Origin: Bacillota bacterium
GTDB taxonomy: Bacteria > Bacillota > Clostridia > Oscillospirales > Ruminococcaceae
DNA: 64,000 nucleotides
Direction: 5' to 3'
Assembly (NCBI GenBank): GCA_023439835.1
Contig: JAEXUW010000013.1
Location: 1 to 64,000, forward strand
In this document: positions 7,157-16,177 of the stretch, one piece after another
Position numbering within the stretch: the first letter of the stretch is position 1
Layout of the letters: every line of letters begins with the position of its first letter
Notes under the pieces: generated by a model
Databases searched by the model: none
What the model saw: the letters and a program-made list of their open reading frames with translations, nothing else
What the model was told of the DNA's origin: nothing
Made by a program: the position numbers and the translations under genes

Positions 7157-9235
7157 CTATTCAAAATAAACCTCAACGTCGTCTGTTTCATTAAGCCTTG
7201 ACATATACTGAGCCTCTTTTCCGTTAATTCTCATGACTATCGAGCCCGTGGGGTTTGAAAGGTCAAGGTCAAGAAGCGGAAGAACCTCCAAAAACAAATG
7301 GGGTGAGTCGTCATCTTTTTCGGGAAGTGTTACTTCAGTTGAGTTTAATGTGATTGTTATTTTTGAAGTGCCTTTTTTCATTGGGGGAATGTTTAAGTCA
7401 GGAGTATGTTGCTGTGACTTTTGCGTTTTTATATCCTCTTGCTTTATTGAAACAAAAACGTCGCCGTCTGAAAGGGCTGTGTCACCGCTGATTATACCCT
7501 TCCCCTTTTGAAATTTATATCCGTATCTGTCAAATTCGATACTTTCAAGAAGCTCATAAAGGGTGAGGACTGAGGACACCTGAGCAATGTCGCCATTTTT
7601 TATTTCATAGTCTGAATCAACGGCTGAGCCATTGACGACTGCTGTGTTGCCGAAAAAATATTCTTTTTCGTCAAGAGTAATTTTCCCCGAAAAAACCTCT
7701 CCGCATACATCAGAGATTAAAAGCTTTGCCGACACTCCGCTCATAGCGGGAATAATCCTCACGCTGTCGCCTTGAGTAATGTGAGTGTCAAGCGAACAGG
7801 GCGAGTCGTTTAAAAAAAGCTGTGCCGGTGTTGAGGGCGTGCCCTTGTGCGTAACCGTCTTTGCATTTAGCGAAAAGGACAGATTTTTTCCGTTGTGACC
7901 GATAATCTGCCTTGTTTTAAAGCCGCCGAGCATTAAAAGGTCAAGCACTGTCATATTTTTTGTGTCAAGCACCTTGAATTTGCGGTCGTTTAAAACTACT
8001 GTTGAAAAATCATACCCGCCCTGAAGAGTGGCTGTGACGCCGATTCCAACGGGGGTAACATATTCAGGGCCGCTGATTTTTGTGTCAGCTAAAACGACAT
8101 TCTTGATGAAATTATGTCCGCCGACAGCGACACGACTTTCCGCTATATCAAGCTTTTTAGCGAGTATTGCGGGAAGCCCCTTTATCAGACTCCCTCCCCC
8201 CACGAGGAAAACAGCGGAGGGCGCTTGTTTATTAATATCAATAATATGCTGTGCAATAGTGTCGGCAAGACTGTCAACAGCCGGATAAACCGACTTGAAA
8301 AAATCTTCTGAACTCACTGAGTGTTCAATTCCGAGAATGTCAGTGTATGCTATTTCATCGCTTTTTGAGGAAAGCTTCATTCTCTCAGCCATTTCAAAAT
8401 CAACAAGATATGCTTTGATAATTTCCTCTGTTATCTCATCGCCGGCTATTGTCGCCATTGCATAGGCAACAATACTTCCGCTTTGTGAAACCGCAATGTC
8501 AGACGTGCCGGCGCCTATATCCACAAGCGCAATGTTAATTAGCCTTATTTCAGGCGGAATAATAACGTTCATTGCTGCAATAGGCTCAAGAGTAAGGGAA
8601 GAAACCTTCAGCTTGTTTTTTTCTGTGACGGCATAAAGGCTTTCAACCACCGGCGAGGGGAGGAATGCGGCGATTATTTCAATTTCGGCTTTTTTGCCCT
8701 TGTGCCCGACAAGGTTTTTCATCGGATAGCCGTCAAGAGAAAAGCTTATTACGCTGTGTCCAACGCAATAAAATGAAGCAGCACCGTTGCTTTTAAGCAG
8801 TTTATCAAGCTCATGCTGAGCCTTTGACACCGCTTCAATCTCAAAGCTTCGCTGAAGCTCAGAGGTTATCGGGTCTGACGACGGAATATCAGCCTCTGTT
8901 TTAACACGCTGTGTTTTTAAAGCACGTCCCGCCGCCGCAATTGAAACGTGAGAGAGCTTAACGTTAAGCCGTGCCTCAAGTGCGTTCTTGACTTTTTTAA
9001 CAAGCAAAGCGACGTCCTCAATATCCTCAATCTGACCGTCCTTCATAGCACGGCTGGTATGGGCACAGGTTTCGCTGTCTATCACCTTAAAAACACCGTC
9101 GGCTTGCTCACCGACAATGCCAACTACGTTGCGGGTTCCAATATCAAGTGCAAAAACAATACTTCCCTGTGCTTTTTTTCTGGGCGCCTGTTTTTTTGCG
9201 CCGGATTTTTTGGGTGCTTTCTTCATTGCCGCCAT
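7157..9235 (-). CDS. Long FtsA-like actin-fold ATPase with extended C-terminus
   Basis: 692 aa. A Lys-rich N-terminal tail (1-24) precedes an FtsA/PilM-type actin fold: phosphate-1 motif ALDIGTRNVVGIV (about 29-41), an SHS2/1C-type insertion, phosphate-2 DIGAGTSDIA (near 240) and the adenosine motif FLVGGGSLIKGLP (near 345). Residues about 400-692 are extra, with small beta-rich segments, absent from ordinary FtsA (about 420 aa). No FtsZ-binding tail or C-terminal amphipathic helix is obvious and ftsZ is not adjacent, so a division role is inference. ATG has AGGAGG nine bases upstream. It follows aroK by 31 bp. Confidence 0.72.
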   Translation of the reverse strand: MAAMKKAPKKSGAKKQAPRKKAQGSIVFALDIGTRNVVGIVGEQADGVFKVIDSETCAHTSRAMKDGQIEDIEDVALLVKKVKNALEARLNVKLSHVSIAAAGRALKTQRVKTEADIPSSDPITSELQRSFEIEAVSKAQHELDKLLKSNGAASFYCVGHSVISFSLDGYPMKNLVGHKGKKAEIEIIAAFLPSPVVESLYAVTEKNKLKVSSLTLEPIAAMNVIIPPEIRLINIALVDIGAGTSDIAVSQSGSIVAYAMATIAGDEITEEIIKAYLVDFEMAERMKLSSKSDEIAYTDILGIEHSVSSEDFFKSVYPAVDSLADTIAQHIIDINKQAPSAVFLVGGGSLIKGLPAILAKKLDIAESRVAVGGHNFIKNVVLADTKISGPEYVTPVGIGVTATLQGGYDFSTVVLNDRKFKVLDTKNMTVLDLLMLGGFKTRQIIGHNGKNLSFSLNAKTVTHKGTPSTPAQLFLNDSPCSLDTHITQGDSVRIIPAMSGVSAKLLISDVCGEVFSGKITLDEKEYFFGNTAVVNGSAVDSDYEIKNGDIAQVSSVLTLYELLESIEFDRYGYKFQKGKGIISGDTALSDGDVFVSIKQEDIKTQKSQQHTPDLNIPPMKKGTSKITITLNSTEVTLPEKDDDSPHLFLEVLPLLDLDLSNPTGSIVMRINGKEAQYMSRLNETDDVEVYFE

Positions 9236-9266
9236 TTATGAGAGCCTCCTTGTTAGAAGTTTGAGG

Positions 9267-9761
9267 TTAGAAGTAGGAGATTATTTCTTTTGCGATTTCT
9301 CGTGGGGTGTTGTCACCGTTGACTGTGAAGGAGCAGTGGCTTTTATAGCTTTGCGTCCGCCTGTTAAATAGCTCTTCAAGCTCTTCTTTTGTTGAGCGTT
9401 TGACAATCGGGCGGTTTGGGCTGTCCTTTATTCTGTCATAGCATTTTTCAAAGGCAAGCTCTATATATACAACCTTTCCGCTTCTAAGCGCAGCATCGGC
9501 GTTTTTTTCAGAGATTAATGCACCGCCGCCTGTTGCGATAACTGCTTGTTTATCACACATAGCTTCAAGAGCACTTGATTCAAGCATTCTGAAATGCTCC
9601 TCCCCAAACTCCTTGAAAATATCCGAAATTGTCATCTTTGAGTCTTCCTCAATATAGCTGTCAAGGTCGATAAAATCACAGCCTAAAAGCTTTGAAAGCT
9701 CACGTCCGACGGTTGACTTTCCACAGCCCATAAAGCCGCATAAAAATACAGGTTTATTCAT
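9267..9761 (-). CDS. aroK: Shikimate kinase
   Basis: 164 aa, the usual length. Phosphorylates shikimate with ATP in chorismate synthesis. Walker A GFMGCGKST (9-17), shikimate-binding DLDSYIE (about 32-38), FRMLE and the GGG motif (TGGGA, near 80), lid RPIVKR. ATG at 9761 is preferred because AAGGGGGG lies eight bases upstream; an earlier start would overlap aroE. Same operon as aroE (22-bp gap). Confidence 0.93.
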   Translation of the reverse strand: MNKPVFLCGFMGCGKSTVGRELSKLLGCDFIDLDSYIEEDSKMTISDIFKEFGEEHFRMLESSALEAMCDKQAVIATGGGALISEKNADAALRSGKVVYIELAFEKCYDRIKDSPNRPIVKRSTKEELEELFNRRTQSYKSHCSFTVNGDNTPREIAKEIISYF

Positions 9762-9783
9762 TGTCAAAGCCCCCCTTAAAAAG

Positions 9784-10629
9784 CTATACAGGAAAATCCC
9801 TTGCAACAGCATCTTCCATTTCTCTGATTATTTCAAAAACCTCATCATCTGTATAATAATCATTATCCCAGATTTCATGTGCCGAAACAGCCTGCCATAC
9901 AAGCATTGCCATTCCGCCGACAGTGGTAATGCCCGCTTGCTTTGCTTTTTTCATTAAAAGAGTTTCTCGGGGATTATAAATAACATCAAAGACAGCACAG
10001 CAGTTTTTTATCACCTCGTCGGAAACAACACATGCATCGGTTTTGGGATACATTCCAACCGGTGTTGCGTTCATGAGAAGATCAAAGCTGCCGCTTATTT
10101 CATCAATGGTAATAACCTTTACTTCGGCATCGGGGCAAATAGACAGAATATCCGACTTAACCTTTTGAGCCTCACTCAGAGCCTGTTCGATTACGGCAAT
10201 AGTGAGCTTAGCGCCTGCCCTTGCAGTTTCGATAGCCATCATTCGTCCGACACCGCCGCTTCCGACAAGAAGAATATTGCCCAAAAGCTCAATTTTTGCG
10301 GAGGACAGTGAGCGAAGAAAGCCGTCAACATCGGTGTTGAAGCCCTTTGACCGCCCGTTTTTTATATCAACGCAGTTGACAGCGCCGTAACGCTTTGCCG
10401 TTTCGTCAAGCTCGTCTAAAAAAGGAATGATTCCTATTTTATGCGGAATTGTGATGTTGTAGCCGCTTTTTGAGTTAAGCTCGTTAATTTTTTCAGAAAG
10501 CTCCTCAGGCTTGAGCTCGACAACGTCGTATATGAATTCGCGGGTTTTAAGGTCAAACAGTCTTTTGTGAATCGGCGGTGACATAGTGTGCTTCAGCGAT
10601 TCGCCAAGAACACAGTAGCTTCTCGACAT
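9784..10629 (-). CDS. aroE: Shikimate dehydrogenase (NADP+)
   Basis: 281 aa. Reduces 3-dehydroshikimate. The N-terminal substrate domain has HTMSPPIH and YNITIPHK (catalytic Lys), followed by FNTDVDGF (catalytic Asp) and the nucleotide-binding loop LVGSGGVGRM; NATPVGM is also conserved. ATG at 10629 with AAAGGA nine bases upstream is chosen over a TTG three codons earlier. It sits 18 bp after fabD and immediately before aroK. Confidence 0.93.
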   Translation of the reverse strand: MSRSYCVLGESLKHTMSPPIHKRLFDLKTREFIYDVVELKPEELSEKINELNSKSGYNITIPHKIGIIPFLDELDETAKRYGAVNCVDIKNGRSKGFNTDVDGFLRSLSSAKIELLGNILLVGSGGVGRMMAIETARAGAKLTIAVIEQALSEAQKVKSDILSICPDAEVKVITIDEISGSFDLLMNATPVGMYPKTDACVVSDEVIKNCCAVFDVIYNPRETLLMKKAKQAGITTVGGMAMLVWQAVSAHEIWDNDYYTDDEVFEIIREMEDAVARDFPV

Positions 10630-10647
10630 ATATATCAATCCTTTATA

Positions 10648-11574
10648 TTATAATGAAAGTGCAAGCAGTGCCTTTTCAAGCGACGCTGTATTTTCAATGT
10701 TAAGCGCAGTGGCACCCTTGAGAGTTTTTTTCACAAGACCGGTGAGGACCTTGTTCGGGCCAAGCTCAATAAAGGTGTCAAAGCCGTCGCTGGTCATGGC
10801 TGAAAGCTCAGAAGTGAAGCGAACAGGCGAAACAATGTGTGATGAAAGATACTTCGGCATATCCGAAAAATCGTCAAGCACGCCACCCGTCAGGTTGGAA
10901 TAAAATTTTACCGTCGGCGCCTTGAACTCAGTGCCTTTAGTTTCAGCGTAAAATTCATCGGCGGCAGGCTGCATTAGCTTTGAATGAAAAGCGGCGATTA
11001 CATTGAGCTTAATTGCCCTTGCGCCCTTTGAGGAGAAATATTCAGCCGCCTTTTCTATTGCCGACGTTTCACCGGCGATAACGGTCTGTGATGGCGAGTT
11101 AAAGTTTACGGCGGTGACATATCCGTCGATTTCGGCACAGCCTTTTTCGACTTCTTCAGCACTTAGCCCCACGACAGCGCACATTGAGCCGCCTGAAAGC
11201 TCAGCCGCTTTTTGCATTGCTGCTGCTCTGGCTTTTATCAGCTTGAACACATCGGGGACGGAAAGCATACCGCAAGCGCACATAGCGGCATATTCGCCAA
11301 GCGAATGCCCCGCAACCGCTTCAAAGGGAATTCCTTTGAGAGAAGCGGCGGTAAATGCGGCAAGTGAAACGGCAAGAATGGCAGGCTGTGAGAATTTCGT
11401 CTGCGAAAGCTCCTCCTCACTGGAATCAAAGCATATTTTCGCAAGGTCAAAGCCTAAAATTTCGCTTCCTGTATTGAAAATATCCGAAACTTCTGGGAAA
11501 GCCTCATAAAGCTCCTTCCCCATACCGCTATACTGTGAACCCTGACCGGAAAAAAGAAAAACATTTTTTGACAT
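10648..11574 (-). CDS. fabD: Malonyl-CoA:ACP transacylase
   Basis: 308 aa, the family length. Transfers malonyl from CoA to ACP for type II fatty-acid synthesis. GQGSQ (10-14) and the nucleophile elbow GHSLGEY (Ser91) are present, with FHSKLM carrying the catalytic His near 200. It is transcribed leftward, away from the other fab genes, and heads the aroE-aroK-ftsA-like group. Its natural partner operon starts 239 bp away on the other strand. ATG follows AAAGGA. Confidence 0.95.
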   Translation of the reverse strand: MSKNVFLFSGQGSQYSGMGKELYEAFPEVSDIFNTGSEILGFDLAKICFDSSEEELSQTKFSQPAILAVSLAAFTAASLKGIPFEAVAGHSLGEYAAMCACGMLSVPDVFKLIKARAAAMQKAAELSGGSMCAVVGLSAEEVEKGCAEIDGYVTAVNFNSPSQTVIAGETSAIEKAAEYFSSKGARAIKLNVIAAFHSKLMQPAADEFYAETKGTEFKAPTVKFYSNLTGGVLDDFSDMPKYLSSHIVSPVRFTSELSAMTSDGFDTFIELGPNKVLTGLVKKTLKGATALNIENTASLEKALLALSL

Positions 11575-11666
11575 TGAAATAATCCTTTCATTTTAAATTT
11601 TCTTTTAATTTTTTATTAACAAATCAAAAACAATTGTATTCAAAATGGTTACAATCTAATTACAAG

Positions 11667-11694
11667 TTGACAACAGAGGGGTGAATATTATAAA
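11667..11694 (+). promoter_or_regulatory. Promoter of the fabH-acpP operon
   Basis: A perfect -35 TTGACA (11667-11672), 16-bp spacer and TATAAA (11689-11694). A second -10-like TATAAT lies at 11762-11767 with TTGCAT 15 bp ahead, a poorer fit. No FapR- or FabT-type operator was recognised in the 239-bp divergent region. Confidence 0.6.
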
Positions 11695-11813
11695 ATAAGA
11701 ATTGCATATGGTTTTGGAAAAAAATATGCGTCAATAATAATTGCATGAAAGCTTTAACATATATAATATAGCACAAAATTTTAGCTTAGACAACACTTTA
11801 AGGGGGATTTGCC

Positions 11814-12806
11814 GTGAACGGTGTAAAAATTCTGGGTATGGGCTCATATGTTCCCGGAAGAATAGTAACAAATGAGGATTTCACAAAAATAGTTGACACT
11901 TCTGATGAGTGGATAACAACAAGAACTGGCATGAGAGAAAGGCACTTCTCACAGGGTGAGCCAACGTGGTATATGGCGTCTCAGGCTTCAAAGGCGGCGA
12001 TTGACCAAGCTGGTATTTCGCCTGAAGAAATTGGAATGATTATAATATCCTGCGTGACTGCGGATTATCTTTTCCCGTCGATGTCATGTATGGTTCAGCG
12101 TGAAACAGGTGCTGTGAATGCAATGACAATGGACGTGAACTGCGCATGCTCGGGCTTTGTGTACAGCATTGATATGGCAAAGCATTATCTTGCTTCGGGC
12201 GAGGTTAAATATGCGCTTGTCGTCGGTGCTGAAAATTTGACAAAGCTTGTTGATTTTTCAGACAGAAGCTCTTGTATCCTTTTTGGAGACGGGGCTTCAG
12301 CTTGCGTTTTGAAAGCTTCCGACAGCTTTTATTCCAGCTTTCTCGGTGCAGACGGAACGGGGGCTAAGCATATGATTTCACGGCTTGACCTCCCCACAAA
12401 TGCTTTTATTGACGAGAACAGAAAGCATATTGATGATATGCTCCCCGAAACAAAGGGACATTATATGTATATGGACGGCAAAGAGGTTTATAAATTTGCG
12501 ATTAAGGCGCTTCCTGATGCTGTCAAAAAAGCGCTGGAGAAAACCGAGCTTTCGCCTGAGGATATTGACGTTTACATTCCCCATCAGGCTAATATAAGAA
12601 TTATTGAAACCGCCGCAAAAAATCTAGGCGTTTCGATGGACAAATTTGTTGTCAACATCGACAGGTTTGGGAACACCTCTAGCGCATCTATACCGCTTGC
12701 GCTTGACGAGGCTGTTTCACAAGGACGAGTAAAAAGAGGCGACAGGATATGTCTTGTCGGCTTTGGTGCCGGTCTGACATACGGCGCTGTGATAATGGAC
12801 TATTAA
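11814..12806 (+). CDS. fabH: Beta-ketoacyl-ACP synthase III
   Basis: 330 aa. Condenses an acyl-CoA primer with malonyl-ACP to start each fatty acid. Catalytic Cys112 in NCACSG, His in IPHQANIRI (near 257) and Asn in RFGNTSSAS (near 287) form the triad. GTG start with AAGGGGGA seven bases upstream. First gene of the operon, 17 bp before fabK. Whether it takes acetyl-CoA or branched primers cannot be read from sequence alone. Confidence 0.95.
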   Translation: MNGVKILGMGSYVPGRIVTNEDFTKIVDTSDEWITTRTGMRERHFSQGEPTWYMASQASKAAIDQAGISPEEIGMIIISCVTADYLFPSMSCMVQRETGAVNAMTMDVNCACSGFVYSIDMAKHYLASGEVKYALVVGAENLTKLVDFSDRSSCILFGDGASACVLKASDSFYSSFLGADGTGAKHMISRLDLPTNAFIDENRKHIDDMLPETKGHYMYMDGKEVYKFAIKALPDAVKKALEKTELSPEDIDVYIPHQANIRIIETAAKNLGVSMDKFVVNIDRFGNTSSASIPLALDEAVSQGRVKRGDRICLVGFGAGLTYGAVIMDY

Positions 12807-12823
12807 TTTAAAGGAGCAGTAAA

Positions 12824-13747
12824 ATGAAAACCAGAATTACCGAGCTTTTGGGATGCAAATATCCGATTATACAGGGCGGCATGGCGTGGGTTGCTGAAAG
12901 CAGCTTGGCGGCGGCTGTTTCAAATGCTGGCGGAATAGGACTAATCGCCGGAGGGGCGGCGCCTATTGATTATTTAAGAGAGCAGATTAGACGAACAAAG
13001 TCGCTCACTGACAAGCCGTTTGGCGTAAATATTATGCTGATGAGCCCGAATGCGACGGAGCTGGCGCAGCTTGTTATTGACGAGGGAGTACCGGTTGTTA
13101 CTACCGGCGCTGGAAATCCCGGCAAGTTTATGGAGGCTTGGAAGGCGGCGGGAATTAAGGTTATACCTGTTATACCGTCGGTTGCGCTGGCGAAAAGAAT
13201 GGAAAGAGCAGGGGCTGACGCTGTTGTCGCTGAGGGAACAGAGTCGGGCGGTCATATCGGCGAGATAACAACAATGTGTCTGGTTCCTCAGGTTGTTGAC
13301 GCTGTTTCAATTCCCGTTATAGCAGCGGGAGGAATCGCCGACGGACGCGGAATCGCCGCTAGCTTTATGCTGGGTGCCGAGGGCGTTCAGGTCGGAACAC
13401 GCTTTTTAGCCGCTGAAGAATGTGTTATTCACGAAAACTATAAAAGGCTTGTTGTCGAGGCTAAGGACACTGACAGCATAGTCACAGGCCGCTTTACGGG
13501 GCATCCCTGCCGTGGGGTAAAGACAAGGTTTGCAAAGAGCCTGCTTACCTTTGAGCGTGAGGGTGGCTCACCTGAGGAGTTTGAAAATATCACGCTTGGC
13601 TCACTCAGAAAGGCAGCGGTTGACGGAAATATCGACGAGGGCTCTTTCCTTTGTGGAGCAATCGCAGGAATTGTCAATAAAATTGAGCCAGCAAAGGATA
13701 TGATTGAGGAAATGTTTTCACAGGCAGAAAAGCTTTTGAAATTATAA
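12824..13747 (+). CDS. fabK: Enoyl-ACP reductase II, FMN-dependent
   Basis: 307 aa. Flavoprotein TIM barrel of the nitronate monooxygenase/FabK superfamily, performing the last reduction of each elongation cycle. IIQGGMAWV at the N-terminus, EGTESGGHIGE (about 137-147, FMN phosphate and catalytic His) and IAAGGIADGRG follow the family. No FabI is seen, so this is probably the main enoyl reductase; FabK enzymes are known to be triclosan-insensitive. Position next to fabH and fabG separates it from 2-nitropropane dioxygenases of similar sequence. Confidence 0.92.
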   Translation: MKTRITELLGCKYPIIQGGMAWVAESSLAAAVSNAGGIGLIAGGAAPIDYLREQIRRTKSLTDKPFGVNIMLMSPNATELAQLVIDEGVPVVTTGAGNPGKFMEAWKAAGIKVIPVIPSVALAKRMERAGADAVVAEGTESGGHIGEITTMCLVPQVVDAVSIPVIAAGGIADGRGIAASFMLGAEGVQVGTRFLAAEECVIHENYKRLVVEAKDTDSIVTGRFTGHPCRGVKTRFAKSLLTFEREGGSPEEFENITLGSLRKAAVDGNIDEGSFLCGAIAGIVNKIEPAKDMIEEMFSQAEKLLKL

Positions 13748-13756
13748 GGTGAGAAT

Positions 13757-14143
13757 ATGAGGGTTATCAGCTATCCCGATGATGAGAGTACTAAGGCGGC
13801 AATATCAGACGGTGAGCCTATGCTTGTTTTAATAAGCTTTGACGGCGAAACTGTAATTATGAGTCACGCCGACGAGGCGGTGGAGCATGCGGTTCTTCTC
13901 AGAAAGGTAGGCTTTAGGGATACCGAATTTGACAGGTATTTCAGAATTGTTCTTGACGGTGAAGGTGCCGACTGGACGTTTGTCTGTCCGCCTGACTACA
14001 AGGGCATATCAGACAAGTCTAAAAGAATATCAAAGTTTTATAAGGACGGATTTAATGTGATTTCGGAGGTGCTTTCAAGACTTGGGCTTTTTGTGGGAAT
14101 AAGCATTCCGAAAAGATACAGACGACATATTGAAATGATATGA
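13757..14143 (+). CDS. Unknown conserved-context protein in the fatty-acid operon
   Basis: 128 aa, not recognised. Starts with ATG nine bases after fabK and ends 15 bp before fabG, so it is expressed with the pathway. No signal peptide or membrane helix. The N-terminal half looks like alternating strands (PMLVLISFDGETVIMSHADEA), the C-terminal half is basic and helical (KSKRISKFYKD to RRHIEMI). No Cys pair, nucleotide-binding loop or acyltransferase motif is visible. In many relatives fabD occupies this slot; here fabD is elsewhere. A regulatory or accessory role in lipid synthesis is possible but unproven. Confidence 0.7.
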   Translation: MRVISYPDDESTKAAISDGEPMLVLISFDGETVIMSHADEAVEHAVLLRKVGFRDTEFDRYFRIVLDGEGADWTFVCPPDYKGISDKSKRISKFYKDGFNVISEVLSRLGLFVGISIPKRYRRHIEMI

Positions 14144-14158
14144 ATTAGGAGGACTAAA

Positions 14159-14902
14159 ATGTCAAAAACAGCGATAATTACAGGTGCGTCACAGGGGATA
14201 GGCGCGGCAATTGCAAAAAGGCTTGCAAAGGACGGCTTTAATATAGCTATAAACTGTTATCCGAGCGATAATGATAAAGCCAACGCAGAAAAGGTCTGTG
14301 AGGAATGCAGAAGCTTTGGTGTCGAGGCGGAAAGCTTTGCGGCTGACGTTTCAAAGCATGAGCAGTGCGAGGAGATGGTCAAGGCGGTTAAAGAGCGCTT
14401 TTCAACCATCGACGTCTTAATCAATAACGCCGGAATAACAAAGGACGGGCTTATGATGAGAATGTCAGAGGAGCAGTATGACGTTGTTATCGCCGTAAAT
14501 CAGAAAAGCGTTTTCAATATGATGAAGTTTGTCAGCGCTGTTATGATGAAGCAAAAAAGCGGGAAAATAGTCAATGTGGCTTCTGTCGCCGGATTATACG
14601 GAAACGCAGGGCAGATAAACTATTCCGCATCTAAGGGTGCTGTTATCGCAATGACAAAAACGGGAGCTAAGGAGCTTGGCTCAAGGGGAATTACCGTCAA
14701 CGCAATTGCGCCGGGGCTTATTCAGACACCGATGACAGACGTTTTAACCGATGAGCAGAAGAAGAACATTTTCGGTCAGATTGCTCTTAAACGCTTTGGA
14801 CAGGTTGAGGAAATTTCAGGCACCGTTTCTTTTCTGGTATCAGACGACGCAAGCTATATCACAGGGCAGACAATAGAAATCAGCGGCGGGCTTTCAATGT
14901 AA
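14159..14902 (+). CDS. fabG: 3-oxoacyl-ACP reductase
   Basis: 247 aa short-chain dehydrogenase. NADPH-binding TGASQGIG (9-16), NNAG (near 90), catalytic Ser in NVASVAG and the YSASK motif (Tyr near 158, Lys near 162). The C-terminus ITGQTIEISGGLSM is typical of FabG. ATG preceded by TTAGGAGG. Fourth gene of the operon. Confidence 0.95.
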   Translation: MSKTAIITGASQGIGAAIAKRLAKDGFNIAINCYPSDNDKANAEKVCEECRSFGVEAESFAADVSKHEQCEEMVKAVKERFSTIDVLINNAGITKDGLMMRMSEEQYDVVIAVNQKSVFNMMKFVSAVMMKQKSGKIVNVASVAGLYGNAGQINYSASKGAVIAMTKTGAKELGSRGITVNAIAPGLIQTPMTDVLTDEQKKNIFGQIALKRFGQVEEISGTVSFLVSDDASYITGQTIEISGGLSM

Positions 14903-14932
14903 TAAAAGCTTCGCTTTATTTGGGAGGAAAGT

Positions 14933-16174
14933 ATGAGGAGAGTTGCAATAACCGGACTTGGCGCTGTCACTCCGCTTGGAAATGACGTCAAGAGCTTTTG
15001 GGAAGGCATAAAGTCGAACAAGCTGGGGTTTTCATATATTGACCAGTTTGACGCATCAAAATTTGATATTAAAATAGTCGGAGCAGTCAAGGATTTTGAC
15101 CCGACAAAGCATATAGACAAAAAAGAAGCAAAAAGAATGGACCGCTTTACTCAGCTTGCTGTTACTGCGGCGAAGGAAGCTCTTTTGGACTGTGGCTCTG
15201 ATTTAAAAGATCTAGACCCTTATCGTGTCGGAGTTATTGTCGGCTGTGGAATCGGCGGGCTTGACAATACTGAAAATCAGCACAGCACTTATCTTGAAAA
15301 GGGCCCGAATAGAATATCCGTTTTTTATGTTCCGATGATGATTGGGAACATGGCGGCGGGACAGATTTCAATGTCAAACGGCTTTAAGGGGGATAATTTT
15401 TGTACTGTTACGGCTTGCGCCTCTTCTGCTCATGCAATAGGCGAGGCTTTCAGAAAGATTAAAGACGGCTATCTTGACGCTTGTGTTTGTGGCGGAACGG
15501 AAAGCTGTATCACAGAATTTGCGCTGGGCGGCTTTAACAATATGAAGGCGCTTTCAAAAGCAACAGAGCTTGACAAGGCTTCTACCCCGTTTGATTTGAA
15601 CAGACAGGGCTTTGTTCTCGGCGAGGGAAGCGCAGTTCTTATTCTTGAGGAGCTTGAGCACGCAAAGGCTAGAGGGGCGCATATTTACGCTGAAATTGCC
15701 GGCTATGGCGCAACCGGAGACGCTTATCACATGACCTCGCCGTCACCAGAGGGTGATGCGGCGGCAAAGGGAATGGAGCTTGCATTCACAGAAGCGGGAC
15801 TGAAGGCGGAGGATATTTCGTATATCAACGCTCACGGAACTTCAACAGGCTTAAACGATAAGTACGAAACTATTGCCATCAAGAAAGCACTCGGCGAGGA
15901 AGCTGCACGCAAGGCAGTTATAAATTCAACGAAATCAATGACAGGGCATCTTCTCGGCGCCGCAGGAGCGATAGAAGCGATTGTCTGCGCGCTTTCGATG
16001 GAAAACGGTATGGTTCATAAAACTATGGGCTTTGAAACACCCGACCCTGAATGCGACCTTGATTACTGCACTGACAATAATCGTGAAATGACGATTGAGG
16101 CGGCGCTTTCAAATTCACTCGGCTTTGGTGGACACAATGCTACACTTTGCTTCAAGCGATATAAGGGGGATTAA
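14933..16174 (+). CDS. fabF: Beta-ketoacyl-ACP synthase II
   Basis: 413 aa, the standard length. Elongates acyl-ACP with malonyl-ACP. Catalytic Cys in TVTACASSAHA (near 164), His in NAHGTST and His in TKSMTGHLLGAAG form the Cys-His-His triad, and SLGFGGHNA is the glycine-rich end motif. No FabB, FabA or FabM is seen, so FabF may also support unsaturated acid synthesis (inference). GGAGG upstream; 3 bp before accB. Confidence 0.96.
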   Translation: MRRVAITGLGAVTPLGNDVKSFWEGIKSNKLGFSYIDQFDASKFDIKIVGAVKDFDPTKHIDKKEAKRMDRFTQLAVTAAKEALLDCGSDLKDLDPYRVGVIVGCGIGGLDNTENQHSTYLEKGPNRISVFYVPMMIGNMAAGQISMSNGFKGDNFCTVTACASSAHAIGEAFRKIKDGYLDACVCGGTESCITEFALGGFNNMKALSKATELDKASTPFDLNRQGFVLGEGSAVLILEELEHAKARGAHIYAEIAGYGATGDAYHMTSPSPEGDAAAKGMELAFTEAGLKAEDISYINAHGTSTGLNDKYETIAIKKALGEEAARKAVINSTKSMTGHLLGAAGAIEAIVCALSMENGMVHKTMGFETPDPECDLDYCTDNNREMTIEAALSNSLGFGGHNATLCFKRYKGD

Positions 16175-16177
16175 TTA

